From contig JABFGC010000002.1 of the NCBI GenBank assembly GCA_013112685.1, positions 2,614,902 through 2,678,901 on the forward strand: a stretch of 64,000 bases of DNA, written 5' to 3'. The stretch is from Chloroflexota bacterium (GTDB lineage Bacteria; Chloroflexota; Anaerolineae; Anaerolineales; Villigracilaceae). Positions within the stretch are counted from its first letter, which is position 1. Each line of letters starts with the position of its first letter. The translations under genes were made by a program, and so were the position numbers. Positions 29,424-37,635 of this stretch are shown in pieces. The notes under the pieces were generated by a model. The model did not search any database, was not told the DNA's origin, and saw only the letters and a program-made list of their open reading frames with translations.

Positions 29424-29969
29424 TTATTGCGCCACCCTCACCAGGGCAGGTCGAATCACACGCTCGCCGAGCACATATCCGTTTTGGACCACTTCGATCA
29501 CGTGACCGCTTTCCACTTCATCGGAAGGTTCGTGTGAGATCGCTTCATGGACGTTCGGGTCGAACGCCGCGCCCTGGGCTTCGATGCGCTTCACGCCTTC
29601 CATTTCCAAAATGCTTTGGAACTTGCGCGCCACCAGTTCGATGCCGCTCGCCCACGCATCGTCGGCGGGACGGTTTTGCAGGGCGCGCTCCAAATCGTCC
29701 AACACGGGCAGCACCTTCTTGAAGATCTCGCCTTTTGCCGATGCCTTGAACGAATCGTTGTCGCGCTCAACGCGCTTGCGGTAATTCTGGAACTCCGCCT
29801 GCGAGCGCAGCCAGTTATCCTTGAATTCGGATGCCTGCGCCTGCGCCTCTTCCAGTTGACGCTTCAACGCCTCGGACTCCGCCGGGACCTGTTCGGTCGT
29901 CTCAGGCGTTTCCTCCGCCGCGGCTTGAGCCTCGTTGATCTCTTCCTGCTTGTCCATTTTTTCTGCCAT
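29424..29969 (-). CDS. grpE: Nucleotide exchange factor GrpE
   Basis: About 181 residues from MAEKMDKQ. An acidic N-terminus and long coiled coil (LKRQLEEAQAQASEFKDNWL) precede the GrpE core (RSQAEFQNYRKRVERD, VLPVLDDLERAL) and the C-terminal beta domain (GAAFDPNVHEAISHEP...VQNGYVLGERVIRPALVRVA). It exchanges nucleotide on DnaK. The ATG at 29969 is preferred over a GTG three codons upstream. Confidence 0.95.
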   Translation of the reverse strand: MAEKMDKQEEINEAQAAAEETPETTEQVPAESEALKRQLEEAQAQASEFKDNWLRSQAEFQNYRKRVERDNDSFKASAKGEIFKKVLPVLDDLERALQNRPADDAWASGIELVARKFQSILEMEGVKRIEAQGAAFDPNVHEAISHEPSDEVESGHVIEVVQNGYVLGERVIRPALVRVAQ

Positions 29970-29994
29970 GTGTTTCACTCTCGCATTTTATATG

Positions 29995-30088
29995 TCATTG
30001 CGAGGGCGATGTTCGTCCGCCCGAAGCAATCTCCCGCTAACATGGGATTGCTTCGTCGTGACGCCTGACGCGCCATCTCTCGCAATGA
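29995..30088. repeat. Dispersed palindromic element (TCATTGCGAG ends)
   Basis: A 94-bp unit bounded by perfect 10-bp inverted repeats TCATTGCGAG / CTCGCAATGA, with an internal pair (gaagcaatct / gattgcttc). It lies between hrcA and grpE. A second, degenerate copy is at 56974-57053. Units with these ends are widely dispersed in bacterial genomes. Confidence 0.8.
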
Positions 30089-30098
30089 TATGAAATTT

Positions 30099-31136
30099 TT
30101 ACTCTCCAGAAATGTTGTCGTTCACCAGATCGCTCAACAACCCAGCCACGAATCTCACGGTCGGAATCGTCCGCGAATACGCCATGCGCATGGGACCCAG
30201 CACGCCCAGCGCGCCCGTCGCCATGCCCGGGACACCGTAGCGCGCGATGACCATCGAACATTGACGCAGGTCGTCGTATGCACCTTCGCCGCCGATGAGT
30301 ACTTGCAGCGCGCCCACGTTGCTGTTGCTCGTGGTACGCGCGAGCAGGTCCTGCAAGGTGGCGGGTTCCTCGAAGATTTTCAATGCCCTGCGCGCCTCGT
30401 CCGATTCGGAGAATTCGGGTTCGGCGAGGACGTTGGTCAGACCGTCGGTGTAGATCTCACCCGACGACTGGTTCGCAATGCGGCGCATGTCCTGCGTGAT
30501 GAGCAGAAGGATGTCCTGGTCGAGCGGGTCGGGGCGGGCTGTCAGCGAGGAGATGGCTTGGGCGGTCAGACCAGCCAAAAGTCCATTGAGACGCGCGGCG
30601 GTCTGGCTGAGCCGCTCCTGGGGGACGGGTTCCGCCAGCGTCAAAATCTGCTGCGATACTTCCCCGCCGACCATCACCAGCACCATCAAGACCTGCCGCC
30701 CCTGTGTGGAGATGAGTTCGACGTGCTTGAACTTTGTCGTCTCGACGTGCGGCGCGGCAACGACGGAAACCGCCTGCGATTGCGCCGCGAGGATGGACGC
30801 CGCGAGGGTCATCCACTGGTCGAGTTCGGGGCGCGATTGGTAGAACTGGTGCGAGATGGTGTGCTGGACGGTTTCGGGCAGTTCGGCGCTTTGCATCATC
30901 TCGCTAACGAAGTAGCGATAGCCCTCTTCGGTGGGGACACGCCCCGCCGATGTATGCGGCTGACGTAAATATCCCATCTCGGTGAGCGCCGCCATCTCGT
31001 TGCGGATGGTGGCGGGCGACAGGTTGATGTGGTAATGCTCCGCCAGCCGCTTCGAGCCGACGGGCTGGGCGGAATCAATGTAATCACGGATGATTAACAT
31101 TAGGAGGGTTTTCTGCCGTTCGTTGAGATGGTTCAT
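30099..31136 (-). CDS. hrcA: Heat-inducible transcription repressor HrcA
   Basis: About 345 residues from MNHLNERQKTLL. A winged-helix N-terminus (SAQPVGSKRLAEHYHINLSP, ATIRNEMAALTEMGYL, HTSAGRVPTEEGYRYFV) and the GAF-like/dimerisation domain match HrcA. It binds the CIRCE element placed just upstream of its own start and so represses the hrcA-grpE-dnaK-dnaJ operon. The ATG at 31136 is the family start. Confidence 0.95.
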   Translation of the reverse strand: MNHLNERQKTLLMLIIRDYIDSAQPVGSKRLAEHYHINLSPATIRNEMAALTEMGYLRQPHTSAGRVPTEEGYRYFVSEMMQSAELPETVQHTISHQFYQSRPELDQWMTLAASILAAQSQAVSVVAAPHVETTKFKHVELISTQGRQVLMVLVMVGGEVSQQILTLAEPVPQERLSQTAARLNGLLAGLTAQAISSLTARPDPLDQDILLLITQDMRRIANQSSGEIYTDGLTNVLAEPEFSESDEARRALKIFEEPATLQDLLARTTSNSNVGALQVLIGGEGAYDDLRQCSMVIARYGVPGMATGALGVLGPMRMAYSRTIPTVRFVAGLLSDLVNDNISGE

Positions 31137-31145
31137 TTTCAAAAT

Positions 31146-31172
31146 TTAGCACTCTCTACGTGAGAGTGCCAA
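31146..31172. promoter_or_regulatory. CIRCE operator (HrcA site)
   Basis: TTAGCACTC - 9 nt - GAGTGCCAA; the CIRCE consensus is TTAGCACTC-N9-GAGTGCTAA, so there is a single mismatch in one arm. It lies 10 bp upstream of the hrcA start and immediately downstream of the -10 box, the right place to block initiation. Confidence 0.95.
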
Positions 31173-31186
31173 CCAGTGACAGAACA

Positions 31187-31215
31187 ATAATAACAGCGGG
31201 AAAAAGGGAAGTCAA
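31187..31215 (-). promoter_or_regulatory. Promoter of the hrcA-grpE-dnaK-dnaJ operon
   Basis: TTGACT, a 17-nt spacer, TATTAT on the minus strand. The predicted start point falls at the edge of the CIRCE element. Confidence 0.8.
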
Positions 31216-31302
31216 TAAGAAGAGTGTAAGAAACCCCGACCATAAGGGGCATGGAGTGTCTCAAGGCTTTTCTCTTATTGGATATTTCGTGGTTAAAACC
31301 AC

Positions 31303-31330
31303 TTGACAAATCCCCGACCTTATTTATAAT
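31303..31330 (+). promoter_or_regulatory. Promoter of the PerR-like regulator gene
   Basis: TTGACA, a 16-nt spacer, TATAAT. The -10 box overlaps the first PerR-type operator, so bound repressor would exclude RNA polymerase. Confidence 0.8.
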
Positions 31331-31355
31331 TATTCTAAATTTATAATAATTCTAA
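31324..31355. promoter_or_regulatory. Two tandem PerR-type operator boxes
   Basis: TTATAAT-T-ATTCTAA (31324-31338) and TTATAAT-A-ATTCTAA (31341-31355), each a 7-1-7 inverted repeat with one mismatch from the PerR consensus TTATAATNATTATAA. The centres are 17 bp apart. They lie over the -10 and start region of the following Fur-family gene. Confidence 0.8.
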
Positions 31356-31367
31356 ATAAGAGAAAAA

Positions 31368-31815
31368 ATGTCCGATCTAACCACACTCACTTCTGCCCTG
31401 CGCCAGGGCGGGGATGCGCGTCACGCCGCGGCGGGTTGCGATTTGCGAACTGCTGGCGGCGAGCGACGAGCATCCCACCGCGGCGATGATCTACGAGGAA
31501 CTCAAACCGCGCTTCTCCTCGCTCAGCCTTGCGACGGTGTATAACACGCTCGACGCGCTGGTCGGTTTGGGCGTGGTAAATGTGCTGGGTCACGCAGGCG
31601 ACGACAAGGTCCATTACGACGCGGATACGGAGCCGCACGTCAACCTGGCGTGCATCTCCTGTTCGCGCATCATTGACATCCCCAGCGAACACGTCACCCA
31701 CTTGGATTCGGAAATCACCGCCGCATCGGGCTACAAACTGCTCGGCGCGCGCGTGCTGTATTACGGGCTTTGCCCCGATTGTCAGAAGAAACAGAAAAAA
31801 GCAACGAGGAAATGA
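31368..31815 (+). CDS. Fur-family repressor, probably PerR-like (one frameshift)
   Basis: Read from ATG 31368 (MSDLTTLTSALRQGG) through a one-G excess at 31410-31413 into MRVTPRRVAICELLAAS, giving about 148 residues, normal for Fur/PerR. The winged helix includes HPTAAMIYEELK and SLATVYNTLDALVGLG. The structural Zn site is CISC...CPDC. Regulatory metal ligands include the HYDADTEPHVNLAC stretch. The operators in front match PerR boxes better than Fur boxes, so peroxide/iron sensing and autorepression are inferred. It overlaps the ATPase gene (ATGA). Confidence 0.85.
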
Positions 31816-34137
31816 TGAATTCAACGAATCCAACATTGCCAAAGAAGGAGACCCGCTGTACCGAGATTTTCTCCGACACCCTGCGCGGATACGCAGGCAT
31901 TCAGGAGGTTGACTACGACTATACCGACGGCAGGCTGAAAGCCGTCTACGACCCGCGCCTGATCAGCAACGAGCGCGCATTGGAGGTCATCAACCATGCA
32001 GGACGCGAAGCCTCCATGCGGGTGGCGCAGTGCGCCGCCAAACGCGAACGCGGCGAAGAAGCCTGCGCCGAATGCGCGGGCGAACTCGCGGCGCAGCTTT
32101 GCCCGTCAATATGAAGCCGCCGCGTCCCTGCCGACGGCGAAGTTCCGCAAGAACACGCTCGAAGTGAGGTTGAACGCTCCGCGCCTGGCGACCGGTGAAA
32201 ACGTCGAAGTGGAGGCGGCGTTTTTGAAACCCACCGAAGCAGAGAAGAAACCCGTCCAAATTCCCATCGAACGCATCGAGGTCGCGTTCACGGTCATCAA
32301 CGCCGTGACAGCGCTGACCGCGTTCATCGGCGCGGGGCTGGGATGGAATCCCGCGCTCATCTTCGGTTTGTATTTCGTTTCGTACGTCACGGGCGGATGG
32401 TTCGGCTTGATGGCAAGCATCGAAGCGCTGAAGGAGAAGACGCTCAACGTGGACTTGCTGATGATCCTCGCGGCGCTCGGCGCGCCGGCGATTGGTCAGC
32501 CTGCCGAAGGCGCGACGCTGCTCTTTTTGTTCTCGCTTTCAAACACCCTGCAAACCTACGCGATGGATCGCGGCCGCAAAGCCATCGAAAAACTTTTGGA
32601 CTTGCGCCCCAAGCAAGCCACCGTGCGGCGCGGCTCGCGTTTGATTTCGCTGCCCATCGAGCAGTTGACGCTGGGCGATGTCGTCCTCGTCCGTCCGGGC
32701 GAGCGCTTCCCCATTGACGGCGAAGTCATCTCCGGCGCGTCGGATGTCAACCAGGCAACCATCACGGGCGAGTCCATGCCGGTGCATAAACAAGCAAACG
32801 ATTTGGTGTTTGCAGGCACAGTCAACGGGACGGGTTCGCTCCGAGATCCGCGTGACGCGCCTCGCCAAAGACACCACGCTGGCGCGCATCGTGAAGATGG
32901 TGGAAGAAGCGCAGTCCACGAAAGCCAACACCCAGCAAATGCTCGATACCTTTGAGCAGCGCTACGCCGTCTTCGTTTTGGCGGCGGCGGTTCTTTTGAT
33001 CTTCGTGCCGTGGCTGCTGCTCGGTCATGACTTCCAGCCCACGTTCTATCGCGCGATGACCTGGCTGGTGGTGGCTTCGCCGTGCGCGCTGGTCATCTCC
33101 ACGCCTGCAAGCATCCTCTCTGCAATTGCGAACGGCGCGCGCAACGGCGTGCTCTTCAAAGGCGGCGTGCACCTCGAAAAGACCGCCACGCTCAAAGTGC
33201 TCGCATTCGACAAGACCGGCACGCTCACCAGCGGCGCGCCCAAACTGACAGGGATACATTCATTCAGCAGTATGAAAGAGGACGAGATTTTGCGCCTTGC
33301 CGCCGCGTTGGAGTCGCGCTCCGAGCATCCGCTGGCGAAGGCGATCGTGCAGGCGGCTCATTCCTGGACCTTGAGCCTGCCTCCGTCCATGAAGTTTCGC
33401 GCCATCCCCGGGCAGGGCGTGGAAGGCGTCGTCGAATCCCATCATTTGTGGATCGGCAATGAGCGCATGTTCATCGAGCGTGACGTGGAAATCCCTGCGG
33501 AGATCTTGAGCAAGGCGAACGAAATGCAAAGCGAAGGTCAGACCGCAATGTTTGTGTACGAGGTGAAATCGCAGCAATTCCTCGGTCTGCTCGGCGTAGC
33601 GGATACGCTCCGCGAAGATGCCGTGGAAATGGTCAAGGCGTTGAAGGCAACCGGCATCGAGCACATCGTCATGCTGACGGGAGACAACAACAAAGTGGCG
33701 GCGGGAATCGCCAGGCACGCAGGCGTGGACGAATTCCATGCGGACCTATTGCCGCAGGACAAGGTCACGGTGTTGAAGTCGCTTCAGAAGAAGTACGGTC
33801 CCGTGGCGATGGTGGGCGACGGCGTGAACGACGCTCCCTCACTTGCCACCGCCGACATCGGCATTGCCATGGGCGGCGCAGGCACGGACGTCGCCATCGA
33901 AACCGCAGACATGGTCCTGATGTCCGACGACCTGCACAAGATTCCGTTTGCGATTGGCTTGGCACGGCAGCTCGCAAGGTGGTCTGGCAGAACCTGACCT
34001 TCTCACTGAGCGTCATCGTGCTGCTGGTGGCAGGCGCGTTCGGCGCGGAGTTGGCGCTTCCGCTTGGGGTGGTCGGTCACGAAGGCAGTACGGTGCTGGT
34101 GGTGCTGAACGGGTTGAGGCTGTTGGGATATAAGTAA
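31812..34137 (+). CDS. P1B-4-type metal-efflux ATPase (three frameshifts)
   Basis: Starts at the ATG overlapping the regulator's stop. A Cys-rich N-terminal region (TRCTEIF, QCAAKR, CAECAG) is followed by the transmembrane and catalytic core: TGES, the SPC motif in ASPCALVIS, DKTGTLT, the HP of SEHPLAKA, GDGVNDAP, and the last helix with HEGSTVLVVLNGLRLL. SPC plus the HEG-x3/4-N-x2-R end defines subgroup P1B-4 (Co/Zn/Fe export). Single-base breaks lie at a TTT run (32098-32100), at CTCCGAG (32839-32845) and near 33970. With the PerR-like regulator it resembles Bacillus PfeT, a PerR-controlled Fe(II) exporter. Confidence 0.85.
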
Positions 34138-34169
34138 GATGGGAGACGCCGCAATGTAAGAAAAAAAAC

Positions 34170-34194
34170 GAGCGCCAGAAAATCTCTGGCGCTC
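34170..34194. terminator. Bidirectional terminator
   Basis: A perfect 10-bp stem GAGCGCCAGA / TCTGGCGCTC with a 5-nt loop, preceded by A8 and followed by CTGTTTTG. It serves the ATPase transcript on the plus strand and, through the A8 (T8 on the other strand), the convergent kinase transcript. Confidence 0.9.
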
Positions 34195-34211
34195 CTGTTT
34201 TGTATGGCAGG

Positions 34212-36422
34212 TTAAGGCGTCGGCGGGGCAGGACGCCAATCGGGGTGGAAATCCTGCGCCGGGTCAGTGGTGAGGCGGACTCTGTCGCCGCCGGAAACCG
34301 TCATGAAGAAAATGTCCAAATTGCCCGCTTCACCCACGCCTTCGTACGCGAGATAGAAGCCATCGGGGGAGTAGTCCACGTTTTCGATCAGGGCGATGTT
34401 TAAAATCACGCGCAGACCCTGCTCGCTGGAGCGGTCTGTGGCGGACGTGCTCATCAGATAGGCGTTGCAGTAGCGGGTGGCGCAGTTTTGGTTGAAGAGG
34501 ATCAGGTCGCTTTTTGGAGACCAGGCAGGGAAGTAATCGTTATAGGCAACGCCGCTGCGGATGATCTGCCGCGCGTCCGAACCGTCGGCATTCATCAGCC
34601 AGATTTGATACACGCCCAGGCGCCTGACGACGTAAACGATCTGGGAACTATCCGGCGACCAGGCCGGCATACGGGATTCGACGCGCTGTGCCCCGCTGGT
34701 AATCTGCTTGACGGTGGCGAGGTCTTCCATGCTGATGGTAAAGATTTCCATCTGCCCGGTGCGCATGGATGCGAAGGCGATGAACTTGCCGTCGGGCGAC
34801 CAAGCCGGGTCGAAACTGCCGCCCGGCGCGGCATCGAGCGCCGTCATGCCGGTTCCGTCCGCGTTGATGATATAAAGGCTGGTGTTGTAATAGATTTCCT
34901 CGTTGCCCTTGCAGGGAGAGATGAAGACCAGCTGCTGTCCATCCGGCGAGAAGGAAGGCTGGCATGCGCCAGTGGGGATGTTCGTTACCTGGAAGGCGTT
35001 CTCGCCGTTGGTATCCGCCAGGAAGATTTGAGGCGTGCCCGTCCGGGTCGAGGCAAAAGCGATCTGTCCCGTCCCACCGCCGATGATTGCAACCGGCGCT
35101 GTCGTGGCGACGGGGGTATCGAAACCGGCGTGCCGGGGATGAGGGTCGGCGTCGGCGTGGAGGTAAACGTAGCCGTCGGCTTTTTGGTGGAAGTGGGAGT
35201 CGGCTGTGTGGGCGTGGCTGTCTGAACCGTGGGGGTCGGCGGCGGCGCGGTGGGCGTCGGGGTTGACGTGCTGGTTTGGGTCGGCACGATGAATGGAATC
35301 ATCGCGCGCACGTTCGCAGGCAAAATGCCCGGAGCGAGGAAAGGCACGGACGCCAAAAGAATCAGAATCAAAATGATAAGGAAGCGAATCGCCGCCATGC
35401 GCTGTTTGCGTTCGCGCTCCTTCTGTTTTTTGAGCGGCGAGACAAACGGCTGTTCCTCGTGCGGCGAGGGCGGGGGCGGAAGGGGTCCCTTGGGTTTGGA
35501 TTTCGACGGGATCGCTTTTGAATCCACAACCGTATCGTGGATTTCTTTGGGCACCACCACTTCCGGCGGCGGGGGCGTAATCGTGTACGTGCCGGGGGAG
35601 CTGCTGGGTCTTCGACTTGGAAGCCAGCAGAGCCTTCTTGAATTCCTCGGCGGTCTGGAAGCGGTCAATCGGGTCCACCGCCATGGCTTTCTCGATGGAA
35701 GTCGCCATCCGGCGGGACACCTTCGTGTTGCGCTTCCGCAAGGGAGTCAATTGCGCGTTATCCATCGCGCGCGCGAGACCGTCTTCGGGAATCACGCCGG
35801 TCAGGGCGGCATAGAGCGTCGCGCCGAGCGAATAAATATCGGTGCGTGGATCGGTGCGGGCGGTGCCATACTGCTCCGGCGGGGAATAGCCGGGCGTCAT
35901 GGCGCGCGCGCCGGTGGTGGTCGCCTGACTCGCGCTCTGATACACCTTCGCCAGGCCGAAATCCACCAAAAAGATGTGACCGTCCGGCGTGATCTTCACG
36001 TTGCCGGGTTTGATGTCGCGGTGAAGGATGGGCGGTTTGCGGGTGTGCAGGTATCCCAGCGCGTCGCAGATGGATGCGCCGATGTGGATGGCTTCGTCTT
36101 CGGAGAGCATGCCCAGCCGCTCCATGCGGTAGCGCAGGTCCTCGCCTTCGATAAAGTCCATGACGAGGTACTGTCCCTGGTCGCCCATCACGAAATGGTC
36201 GGAAACGCGCGGCAGGTTCGGGTGCCTGAGGTTGGCGAGAATCACCGCCTCGAGGCGGAACTGGCGCGCATATTCGTCCGTTGTGAAGAGGTTTTCCTTA
36301 AGGGCAACGGAAACGCCGAGGTTCTCATCTATGGCGCGGTACACCGACCCCATCCCTCCCTGACCAAGGATGTCAACAATACGATAACGGTTATGAATGA
36401 GAGTATCTTTTTCCAGCGTCAT
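34212..36422 (-). CDS. Ser/Thr protein kinase with TolB-like beta-propeller (two frameshifts)
   Basis: N-terminal Hanks-type kinase: LGQGGMGSVYRA, the ATP Lys in VALKEN, catalytic loop LHRDIKPGNVKI, DFGLAK. Then a Pro-rich linker, one membrane helix (FLIILILILLASVPFL), a Thr/Pro-rich stalk, and about six PD40/TolB-type propeller blades (PSFSPDGQQLVFIS, PAWSPDGKFIAFAS, PAWSPDSSQIVYVV). The kinase is cytosolic and the propeller outside. The stalk is read in the second frame: an extra C in a C5 run at 35594-35598 and a missing C near 35112-35116 restore continuity. The external propeller may sense a ligand or cell-wall component. Confidence 0.88.
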   Translation of the reverse strand: MTLEKDTLIHNRYRIVDILGQGGMGSVYRAIDENLGVSVALKENLFTTDEYARQFRLEAVILANLRHPNLPRVSDHFVMGDQGQYLVMDFIEGEDLRYRMERLGMLSEDEAIHIGASICDALGYLHTRKPPILHRDIKPGNVKITPDGHIFLVDFGLAKVYQSASQATTTGARAMTPGYSPPEQYGTARTDPRTDIYSLGATLYAALTGVIPEDGLARAMDNAQLTPLRKRNTKVSRRMATSIEKAMAVDPIDRFQTAEEFKKALLASKSKTQQLPRHVHDYAPAAGSGGAQRNPRYGCGFKSDPVEIQTQGTPSAPALAARGTAVCLAAQKTEGARTQTAHGGDSLPYHFDSDSFGVRAFPRSGHFACERARDDSIHRADPNQHVNPDAHRAAADPHGSDSHAHTADSHFHQKADGYVYLHADADPHPRHAGFDTPVATTAPVAIIGGGTGQIAFASTRTGTPQIFLADTNGENAFQVTNIPTGACQPSFSPDGQQLVFISPCKGNEEIYYNTSLYIINADGTGMTALDAAPGGSFDPAWSPDGKFIAFASMRTGQMEIFTISMEDLATVKQITSGAQRVESRMPAWSPDSSQIVYVVRRLGVYQIWLMNADGSDARQIIRSGVAYNDYFPAWSPKSDLILFNQNCATRYCNAYLMSTSATDRSSEQGLRVILNIALIENVDYSPDGFYLAYEGVGEAGNLDIFFMTVSGGDRVRLTTDPAQDFHPDWRPAPPTP

Positions 36423-36566
36423 TGAAAAACCTAAACCCTACCCAACGTTCGTCTTGACTCGCCCCTTCCGATGCAGGGAGGATGCGCTCCGGGATAATTT
36501 TTCATCCCTGCGGTTTGGAAGCGGCTTGGATAGTTATTGTGGTGCTTTGGATGATACGGCATTATA

Positions 36567-37565
36567 TCAGATTGAACCTTTCATCGAACCGGATGCACTT
36601 AATTTGAAATGTTGAAAGACCCAGGGCGCGCCGCCCGCCACCCACCAGCCGACCAGCGAGTAACGCAGGAAGCGTAGGGCATACGCCAGCGCGTCATCGC
36701 CGCGCGGGAAGACTGCGCCAAGACCCATCCAGAGGATGAGCACGCCGGCGAGTCCGATCACGTAGCGGAGCGCGCGCTTCCCAACCGGACCCGAAGCCTG
36801 GTGCCCGCCCATGGAGTGGATCCACGCCAAGCCGACGCCCAGCCCAAAAAACGTCCCGCTCACAGTGAAAGTTCCCTCCGGGTTTACCGGGTCGGGACTC
36901 TCAGGTCCGGCAAGAAGCGCATTCTCCACCCATTGGGCGGGCAGCTCGAATCCGCTTCTCAATGAGATGATGCCCATCCCCATCGAAAGGAAAATCATCG
37001 AACCGGTGAAGGCAAGCAGAACCTGCTGACCGAAAGACTTCTGCGCGAGCCGCGCTGCGACCGGGTCCCAGAAGCGGTTGAACGCCCACAGGAGCGCCGC
37101 GCCGATCAGCCACCCGGCGAGGACATCGTGCGGAAAATGCACGCCGAGAAAGAGGCGCGAGAACCCGATCATGAAGATCAGGATGCCGCACACGACCCAG
37201 ACCCAGGTCTTTTTGAGGTACACGGCGATCACGCCCCACACGCTCACGGCGTTCTGGGCATGACCCGACGGAATCCCAAACCCCGACTCCGCCCACAACC
37301 CGCGCACGTGCGAACTCACCCAATACGGGCGCGGACCGGCGAACATCAACTTGCCGAGGATGTTGAGCATGTTGCTGGTCATGAGGATGAACGCGATCCG
37401 CAAGCCGAGCGCGGCATCCATGCTCCAGTAGATCAGGGGCAGGACGATGAAGAAGAAGTTCTCGGAGCCGAGCTGGCTGAAGAATCGCATGGGGGCAATC
37501 AGCCAGTCGCCCAAGCCTTGAAGCGCGATTACAAAGGCAATTCCGCCATCGAGCAAGGTCTGCAT
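36567..37565 (-). CDS. PAP2-superfamily membrane phosphatase
   Basis: 332 residues with several membrane helices. The three PAP2 motifs are present: KLMFAGPRP (KX6RP), PSGHAQN (PSGH), and SRLFLGVHFPHD (SRX5HX3D). The enzyme dephosphorylates a lipid phosphate such as undecaprenyl pyrophosphate or phosphatidic acid. A GGAGG ribosome site precedes the ATG at 37565. The C-terminal third is a further set of helices of unknown role. Confidence 0.9.
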   Translation of the reverse strand: MQTLLDGGIAFVIALQGLGDWLIAPMRFFSQLGSENFFFIVLPLIYWSMDAALGLRIAFILMTSNMLNILGKLMFAGPRPYWVSSHVRGLWAESGFGIPSGHAQNAVSVWGVIAVYLKKTWVWVVCGILIFMIGFSRLFLGVHFPHDVLAGWLIGAALLWAFNRFWDPVAARLAQKSFGQQVLLAFTGSMIFLSMGMGIISLRSGFELPAQWVENALLAGPESPDPVNPEGTFTVSGTFFGLGVGLAWIHSMGGHQASGPVGKRALRYVIGLAGVLILWMGLGAVFPRGDDALAYALRFLRYSLVGWWVAGGAPWVFQHFKLSASGSMKGSI

Positions 37566-37599
37566 ATAGTCCTCCAGTAGGGTTTTTTACACTGTGCAA

Positions 37600-37629
37600 T
37601 TGACGAACTTGCGACCCCCATTGTACACT
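37600..37629 (+). promoter_or_regulatory. Promoter of a probable leaderless transglutaminase mRNA
   Basis: TTGACG, an 18-nt spacer, TACACT; the start codon begins 7 nt after the -10 box, leaving no room for a ribosome site. Confidence 0.55.
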
Positions 37630-37635
37630 CAACGA

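Noticed and set aside
35229..36425. 398-codon plus-strand frame opposite the Ser/Thr kinase, and a similar 348-codon frame opposite the M20 peptidase (41913-42959)
   Set aside because: Both are antisense to genes with clear catalytic motifs. The antisense translations are Arg/His/Gly-rich with no domain, as expected from GC-rich codon bias.
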